A stretch of DNA of 64,000 nucleotides from Magicicada septendecula (taxonomy: Eukaryota > Arthropoda > Insecta > Hemiptera > Cicadidae), in assembly GCA_034769895.1 (NCBI GenBank), contig CM068372.1, positions 437,228,958-437,292,957 of the forward strand, read 5' to 3'. This document shows, piece by piece, positions 57,648-64,000 of the stretch (position 1 is its first letter; each line of letters opens with the position of its first letter). The notes beneath the pieces are model-generated. The model did not search any database. It was given only the letters and a program-made list of their open reading frames with translations, and was not told the DNA's origin. Both the position numbers and the translations under genes were made by a program.

Positions 57648-59150
57648 TGTGACGATTTAATAGGGTTAAATAGCACAATATAACAAAAAAAAATAGGTAA
57701 AAATAATATATATTCCTAAATGAAACTACATAATTTCTCTCCCTATGAAATAAATAGAAAACTAAATAATGTTAAACAAATAAATATGTAAACCACCTCC
57801 TGTTTCATCAGCGAGTAATAAAATATAGAGAGACGTAATAAACCAGCAATTTAAAATAAGTAAAAATAATAATTAATAAATTAAGAACTATTTCTCGCGC
57901 AGGTAAATAACAACACGCGCTGACACGCACTTCGCTAAGCCAGCGGTGTGCCCCCAAAATTAGGTGTAAATCAGACTCCGCAGCGAGAACAGTACAGTTG
58001 AAAATGTAGGCAGTAACTACAAAATTATAGAGAATGAAAGAATATGTCGTTCACTCTCTTAGTTTCTTTAAGCTAATGCTTAGTAAAGCTGATAGCAATA
58101 ATTATCAGTAATTTCAATATGTTTAACATCTTTGATACGTTTTAAGTGTGTGTTTATGACATCTCTGCAGTTGATTTAATATCACGTCAACGTGATAGAG
58201 ATCACAGTATATGTAACAGTTTAACTATAAGGTAAAAGTGCGAGAAAACTGAAGTAAGTGAGTTCAAGTGAAAGTTTCTCACCACCGCCAGCACCAGAAT
58301 CTGATCAACCTTGCAAAAAGAGAGAGAACCACACCTTCCATTATTACACCTTTCTTCAGACCTCCAGGATATACCAGAAGCCGCATAGCCACCGTTTACT
58401 ACAGACAACCCCGATTCGCCGAGGATGCTACATACAGGTGACACAGAAGTCAAACTTCTGTAGTTCAGAAATTACTTAATAAAAATATGAAAGACAATTG
58501 ACACCAAAATAAAATTAATATAATAATACAAAAGACTGGCCGAATTAAATTACCATTGTAACTTTGTAATAAACAATATGATGTATTTAGCTTTAATGAC
58601 TATAACATGCTAATATTAATAAGTCCATTCTTCAAATGGCAGCAAAAGTAAATTGTTTAACTTTAATATAAAGAAAGGATATATCTCGGATCCGAGGGTA
58701 TGAATTACCAAAGTTTTATAAATAATTAACCAAGTTGATTAATTATGCATTATTATTTATCGTTATGCAGTTATTATTATTTTTATAGTTAACTAATCAG
58801 TTGAACGAAATAGAGTAAACGAAAAGTAGGTTAAGTATATATATGTATGTTTTAACTATACAAATCACAAGCCTAATTAATTTTTTAATAACAAGACAGT
58901 AACTCATTTTCTTTTATGCTAATTGCCAGGTATGTAAATAAAGAGATGTCATGGACGTAAATATGCGTGAATAAATTTGTCAACACGAACCTAATATTCC
59001 TTAATTCACAGGTTCCAATTAAGTGTTTTGTTACGTTGTATTTTAATTAAATATATAACATTTTTTGAATATTATGGCAGCCTGTTTAATTGACCGACGT
59101 CAATTAACCGGGCTCCCGAGGTTATAATGGCGATAGTATACAGAAGTTAT
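57648..59150 (+). repeat. Element B right LTR
   Basis: 1503 bp, TGTGACGATTTAATAGGG...CAGAAGTTAT, matching the left LTR with scattered substitutions and 1-2 bp indels. Confidence 0.92.
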
Positions 59151-59155
59151 AGTCT

Positions 59156-60231
59156 GTTTTGAAGGAGATGCATGATGGAACATCTGGAGGCCATCTTGGC
59201 GTTAACAAAATCCTTGACAAAATACGGAAGCGATTCTATTGGCTTCATCTTCGCCACGACGTAGAGGATGGGTTCGGACGTGTGAAATAAGTGCTGCAAG
59301 CAAGGGCCCACAAACCAGAAGCAGAGGAAAATTGAGACAGTATAACGTTGGAGTACCCTTCGAGAGAATTGCCATAGACATTGTTGGACTATTGCCAGTT
59401 ACTGACGATGGGAACCGGTACATCATGCTTGTAGGTGACTACTTTACTAAGTGGGTGGAAGCCTACGCAATTCCAAATCAGGAGGTTACCACTGTGGCAA
59501 AGCAGTTAGTTCACAACTTCTGTTGCCGTTATGGAGCCCCTATGGGAATACATACGAATCAAGGGAGAAATTTTGAATCAGGAGTGTTTAAAGAATTATG
59601 CCGTCTACTCGGAATTCGAAAGACCAGGACAACGCCTCTGCATCCTCAGTCGGACGGGATGGTTGTGAGATTCAATAGGACACTTGAACACCATCTTTCG
59701 AAGGTTGTTGACGAGAACCAAACAGACTGGGACCAACGTATACCACTATTCCTCATGGCGTATAGATCATCAGTACACGACACAACCGGCATGACTCCAG
59801 CAAAATTGGTGTTCGGGCGGGAGATTCGTCTTCCTGGGGACTTAATGTTCGGATCACCTGAGACTCAGTTCCAAGAGCCGCAGAACTACTCCTCGCAATT
59901 AGAAAACCAACTGCGAGAAATGAATCGCTTGGTAAGAGGACGGCTGAAAATTGCCAGTGATAAAATGAAAACTCGGTATGACATTCGCAGCAATAGTGTG
60001 GGTTTCCAAGAAGGAAATCAGGTCTGGTTGTTCACTCCAAAGCGCCGTCGTGGTCGTTCACCTAAGCTTCAGTCTAATTGGGAAGGACCCTACACTGTCA
60101 AAAAAAGTATTAACGATGTTGTTTATCGGATTCAACAGGAAGGACAGCAAAAGTTCAAGGTCGTCCACCTAGATCGCCTGGCTAAGTACAACTTTAGAGA
60201 CGGTTTGCCAGTTCAGGACAAACAGGCTTAA
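59156..60231 (+). pseudogene. pol: Element A integrase, catalytic residues lost
   Basis: Continues the A polyprotein (VLKEMHDGTSGGHLGVNK at 59159). The HHCC domain has HDGTSGGHLG, but its last Cys reads Ser (CEIS). In the core, DIVGLLPVTDDGN keeps the first Asp. The second block reads IHTNQGRNFES with Asn where Asp is expected, and the third reads SDGMVVRFNRTLE with Val where Glu is expected. Two of three catalytic acids are gone. One frameshift lies near 59265. The C-terminal GPYTVKKSINDVVYRI and HLDRLAKY follow, ending TAA at 60231. Dead enzyme. Confidence 0.9.
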
Positions 60232-60242
60232 GGAGGAGGCAG

Positions 60243-60803
60243 TGTTACGACATCACAGAACAATCTACGTGTTTATCGAACGTTCCAGAGAGATCCAGAA
60301 TGTAAGCGTGTGGCGTACGTGATTGTAGACGCATTTTGCGAGAATCTTCTCGACTGTGCCGGGCTTCGCTCGGGCGTGCGGACTATGTCCAGGCCGCAGT
60401 TAATTATATAGTTCACACAAGAGAAAAGACGCAGTTTGCAAGCTTCTGGTGTGTGAGCGGGACTACAAATACATGGCGGTAGCGGCCTTAGTTTTTCAGT
60501 ACAGCTGCGATATATTTCCAGAGCAGTTCGAGTTATTACTGTGTACATTCAAGTAGTTAATAGTGAAGTGTTGCGTTTTATAATCGGACAGTATAATTGT
60601 AATACAATTGAGTTTTAATATTAGTGGACATTTTATTGCGTGTGAACAATTTTCATTTGATTTGTTGTGAGACTGTGTTGTTAATTACGAACTGTTTTAC
60701 TGTAACAATTAAAGGTGTGATTAGTGACTTAATTGGTTAATTGGTGTCTTGCACTTATTTTGTTTCCACTGTACCTACGACGATCGAGTAGACCGTCATA
60801 ACA
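60243..60803 (+). repeat. Element A right LTR
   Basis: 561 bp, TGTTACGACATC...CGTCATAACA, preceded by the polypurine tract AAGGAGGAGGCAG (60230-60242). Confidence 0.92.
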
Positions 60804-61230
60804 ATACATTGAACACACAAAGGCACTACACTCCATTACAGAATCCACCTTTGCAAACCACCTCACTGAAGCAAACCACACATACAAAAACATCGACAAT
60901 AACATAGATATTCTACATGTACACACAAAGGGCCGAAAACTAGACACTCTTGAACAATTGGAAATATACAAACACACGAAAACACATAAAAATGACATCC
61001 TAAATGAACAGACATAATTCAGATCACATGCATTATTCAATCATATCACACCCCACACACACAACATTCATCCTTCAAAAGTCGATACTGTCGCCAAGAA
61101 CAAGACTGACAGTGCTCCCAGCGGCAGCCTCTGAAGAAGCTTTTTAAAAGCGAAAACTAGTTCAGACTATAAGGTAAAACTTTTACATTTTTACCCATAA
61201 AAAATTTTGTGTTCCAAGTCAGTATTGATT
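60804..61230 (+). pseudogene. PLE-A endonuclease tail and terminal repeat, plus strand
   Basis: Directly abuts element A's right LTR. YIEHTKALHSITESTFANHL, EANHTYKN, DILHVHTKGRKLDTLEQLE (60804-60980) is the C-terminal GIY-YIG region of the PLE-A family, ending at TAA 61014-61016. The 3' terminal repeat follows with a hammerhead-like core CTGAAGA (61131-61137), GAAA (61152-61155) and AACTAGTT. The upstream part of the PLE is absent; element A probably inserted into it and the other side was later deleted. Confidence 0.8.
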
Positions 61231-63016
<1,786 letters not shown>

Positions 63017-63092
63017 TTAATTTGAGACCATTTGAAACTACAAACAATGCTGATGACTTGTGTGTATAATACTTTCACATAAATAAATTTAC

Positions 63093-63209
63093 CTTTCTAC
63101 TTTATGTCGACCCTTCTCCCCAATATATTTGAGCCCATGGATTGTTGTATTCTCACAATAGTCTTGGAGATATTTTTTGATGATTTCCTTAGATGGAATT
63201 TGTCGTCTT
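63093..63209 (-). CDS. ppk: Pickpocket-type DEG/ENaC channel, N-terminal cytoplasmic exon
   Basis: 117-bp internal exon. Acceptor TTCTTTACAG (minus strand, AG at 63211-63210) and donor GTAAAT (63092-63087). It encodes IIKKYLQDYCENTTIHGLKY and IGEKGRHKVE. The YC..(S/T)xIHGxxYI pattern just before TM1 is the hallmark N-terminal motif of pickpocket subunits and includes the His-Gly gating motif of DEG/ENaC channels. It begins with the third base of a codon and ends with two bases (AG) that join the G opening exon 22875-22645, giving Arg-Phe-Trp-Trp. The start codon lies in an earlier exon beyond 63210, not recognised here. Confidence 0.88.
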
Positions 63210-63457
63210 CTGTAAAGAAGAATAGAACAAGTAGTTTATGATAGTCAGTGTAATGACAACGCAAATCAGGACTAAAAATTCTTGTAATACGAGGCAATGG
63301 ATAACGTGCAACATAAGGAAGAGTGCTAAAGTATTATTAAACAAAAATGAACACGAACTTAGAGTGAATGATACTTGGAAAAAATTTAATCTTCTTAATA
63401 TGTAGTAAGGAAAATGGTGGAATATATAAAAGGGGAAGATGGGCTGTGACAAGGATC
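63210..63457. other. Intron sequence upstream of the channel exon
   Basis: No features beyond the splice acceptor and its pyrimidine-rich tract. Confidence 0.4.
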
Positions 63458-63500
63458 CAGTGGCGCAACCGGGGGGGTTAGAACCCTCCCGAAAATCTGG
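63458..63500 (+). mobile_element. Left terminus of a hAT-type element
   Basis: CAGTGGCGCAACCGGGGGGG at 63458 is a typical hAT end. The 8 bp before it are CAAGGATC. The right terminus is not in the window. A poly-G tract lies just inside the end. Confidence 0.55.
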
Positions 63501-63809
63501 AAGAAAGTTTGTAATCAACGTATGTACAAACAGTATGAACATAATAATTATAGTATCTTCTTTATATGTTAATTACTACATTCTTACAAAGTAACATTTT
63601 TACTATTACTAAATGATAAACTAAAATTCACCATAGGTAAGTTTACCAGAAGTGAATAAATTGTTCTTTTGCCAACGGCGCATGGTATGTAATTGTGTTC
63701 GTACTTTTCATCAAAAGCGTAGTGTTTAGTTTATTGCTATATTTTCCGGTTTGGAGAGAGAACTGGATCAATCTGGGTGGCCTGTCAAATTCAGTGCAAA
63801 GGAAAGTCA

Positions 63810-64000
63810 TATATAGTTAGAGTCGGAAAATAATGTATAACGTGTACTGTACAAGTATATTAAATCGGAAGATAATAGAATATCAGAAAGAAAGTTACAG
63901 GAAAGGGTAGCTCAGGCGTGCAGTGTGTCTCTAAGTAGTGTTTTTAGAATTATTAAAGAAGCATCCGTGTATACGGGTGACATAAAATCTTTCAGTACTT
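63810..64000 (+). pseudogene. Second copy of the DDE_3-type transposase, N-terminal fragment
   Basis: SRKIMYNVY, then after a frameshift KYIKSEDN, LQERVAQACSVSLSSVFRII and FST. These align with the N-terminal HTH region of the transposase at 23350 (SRQIIHNVYDYMK, VAAACGVSFSSVRRII, KFST). It runs off the window edge. Confidence 0.75.

Larger units (their letters stand above)
36656..59150 (+). mobile_element. Ty3/Gypsy element B with 1.5-kb LTRs and multiple nested insertions
   Basis: Inserted in element A with target duplication AGTCT (36651-36655 and 59151-59155). Left LTR 36656-39695 (interrupted), right LTR 57648-59150 (1503 bp), nearly identical. They start TGTGACG and end GTTAT(A), not the canonical CA. 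Internal order: gag, protease, RT/RNase H, integrase, then polypurine tract AAGTGGAGGAAAA. It carries an LTR-like insert, a DNA transposon, a PLE pair and a T-rich insert, totalling about 13 kb. Confidence 0.88.
32693..60803 (+). mobile_element. Ty3/Gypsy element A, split by element B
   Basis: Order on the plus strand: truncated left LTR (32693-32790), PBS-like site, gag, protease, RT, RNase H (to 36655); then element B; then integrase (59156-60231), polypurine tract and right LTR (60243-60803, TGTTACG...CATAACA). The domain order PR-RT-RH-IN identifies Ty3/Gypsy. Removing B and one copy of AGTCT rejoins the reading frame exactly. The element is inactive, with frameshifts, stops and lost catalytic residues. 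Confidence 0.9.

Overview
The window is animal nuclear DNA, most likely from an insect. Two exons of a pickpocket-type DEG/ENaC sodium channel gene lie on the minus strand (63209-63093, then 22875-22645). Nearly everything else is transposable-element sequence: Penelope-like elements (PLEs), Jockey-type and LTR retrotransposons, hAT, Tc1/mariner, piggyBac and Tigger remnants, and one DNA transposon with an XPG/PIN-like nuclease and a Cys-rich tail. I cannot name the species. There is no operon, CRISPR array or other bacterial feature.

Layout. 1-3219 is a 159-bp satellite array. 4345-4629 is a piggyBac relic. 5793-8408 is a broken hAT transposase gene with a TTF zinc finger and one intron. 9310-20740 is a PLE (family A, minus strand) opened by a 1.9-kb LTR-like insertion and by a nest in which each layer has its own target-site duplication (TSD): hAT (8 bp), then a TRIM LTR retrotransposon (4 bp), then a 5-kb Jockey-clade LINE with an intact ORF2 (11 bp). 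20815-21290 is a Tigger/pogo relic. 22645-22875 is the pickpocket exon encoding the first membrane segment. 22901-26949 is a second PLE (family C), carrying a Tc1/mariner-like element and inserted in the polypyrimidine tract of that exon's splice acceptor. 27870-32645 holds an old mariner, a hAT MITE and a hAT with transposase remains.

32693-60803 is Gypsy element A. It is split at its integrase by Gypsy element B (36656-59150). B in turn holds a 1.5-kb LTR-like insertion in its left LTR, the XPG/PIN-type DNA transposon (39768-42274), a head-to-head pair of PLEs (family B, 42540-48408) and a 3.3-kb T-rich insertion (52592-55915). The integrase frame of A resumes exactly after B. 60804-61230 is another PLE-A fragment. 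63093-63209 is the upstream pickpocket exon. 63458-64000 has a hAT terminus and the start of a second Tc1/mariner-like transposase.

How it fits together. The two channel exons join in phase, so everything from 22876 to 63092 is a single intron of about 40.2 kb built by successive insertions, datable relative to each other by nesting and TSDs. Apart from the channel exons, the only long intact reading frame is the LINE ORF2. The other transposon genes carry stops, frameshifts or lost catalytic residues.
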